The notes under the pieces are model-generated. The model saw only the letters and a program-made list of their open reading frames with translations, searched no databases and was not told where the DNA came from. A DNA stretch of 14,777 bases. It comes from an uncultured Clostridia bacterium (GTDB taxonomy: Bacteria; Bacillota; Clostridia; TANB77; CAG-508). The stretch is taken from NCBI GenBank assembly GCA_947626705.1, contig CANQTJ010000028.1, forward strand, positions 1-14,777. Reading direction: 5' to 3'. Below are positions 14,563 to 14,777 of this stretch, piece after piece; the stretch's first letter is position 1, and every line of letters begins with the position of its first letter. The position numbers and the translations under genes are program-made.

Positions 14563-14777
14563 TTAGCATAAATTATATTTTTCTTCATCTTCAGCTACTT
14601 GCAATAGTTCTTCTTTATCATCTTCTGAAATATCATATGTAAAATTCTCATCACTATTATGAATATTCAATCCAAAGTATTTTTCAAAGAATTTTAGTAC
14701 CTTTTCTATAATTGTTTGCTTTTTTTCTGCTCTATTACCTCCTCCAAATCTTCTCATTGGTGGAAGTATTTTTTCTA
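14563..14777 (-). CDS. Unrecognised protein, C-terminal part only
   Basis: An open frame enters from the right edge and ends at a TAA at 14563-14565. At least 71 residues are visible. They include ILPPMRRFGGGNRAEKK, then a short hydrophobic and basic helix (IEKVLKFFEKYFG), and an acidic tail (ISEDDKEELLQVAEDEEKYNLC). An ATG at 14757 exists but has no ribosome binding site, and the frame is open before it, so the true start is probably outside the window. I do not recognise the family. The nuclease remnant follows in the same frame after the stop, so the two could once have been one gene. Confidence 0.45.
   Translation of the reverse strand, partial: EKILPPMRRFGGGNRAEKKQTIIEKVLKFFEKYFGLNIHNSDENFTYDISEDDKEELLQVAEDEEKYNLC

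Noticed and set aside
1..14777. CRISPR array, tRNA or rRNA genes
   Set aside because: No regularly spaced repeats, cloverleaf sequences or rRNA stretches were seen on either strand.

Overview
The window is very AT-rich, uses the standard bacterial code, and shows strong AGGAGG-type ribosome binding sites and sigma-A-like promoters. The gene content (a topA of Bacillota length, a small DUF6514-like protein, a YtqA/MnmL-type radical SAM protein, a YfcE phosphodiesterase) points to a low-GC Bacillota, most likely an anaerobic clostridium. No rRNA, tRNA or CRISPR array was seen, so the species cannot be given.

Layout. Positions 1-5582 look like ordinary chromosome: topA (minus strand, running off the left edge), a DUF6514-like small protein, a two-gene minus-strand operon (left-handed beta-helix sugar-nucleotide-transferase-like protein, then an iron-sulfur-flavoprotein-like oxidoreductase), a divergent radical SAM gene on the plus strand, and a yfcE phosphodiesterase converging on it with an 11-bp overlap. 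From 5740 rightwards the content becomes accessory: a tyrosine recombinase, an MgtA-type P-type ATPase, a probable structured RNA of about 200 nt on the plus strand, and a three-gene minus-strand operon at 9881-14256. Upstream of that operon are a broken PD-(D/E)XK nuclease fragment and an unrecognised ORF entering from the right edge.

The most interesting part is the three-gene operon. It encodes a DNA cytosine-5 methyltransferase, a 738-residue protein with two GHKL ATPase modules (an N-terminal MORC/MutL/Hsp90-like one and a C-terminal histidine-kinase-like one with a candidate phospho-accepting His530), and a 321-residue protein that joins a receiver-like domain (candidate phospho-accepting Asp63) to a helical domain carrying an Rx4H motif (R252/H257) typical of HEPN RNases. 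The kinase stop codon and the receiver start codon are directly adjacent (TAGATG). My inference is a restriction-modification-like or abortive-infection system: a GHKL sensor would signal by phosphorelay to an RNase-type effector, with the methyltransferase marking self DNA. I do not recognise this combination as a named system.

Several genes carry single-base insertions relative to the frame that restores family motifs: the beta-helix gene (near 3450), the methyltransferase (inside motif I, near 14214) and the nuclease fragment (near 14440). These may be real decay or sequence errors, and they matter for deciding whether the operon is functional.
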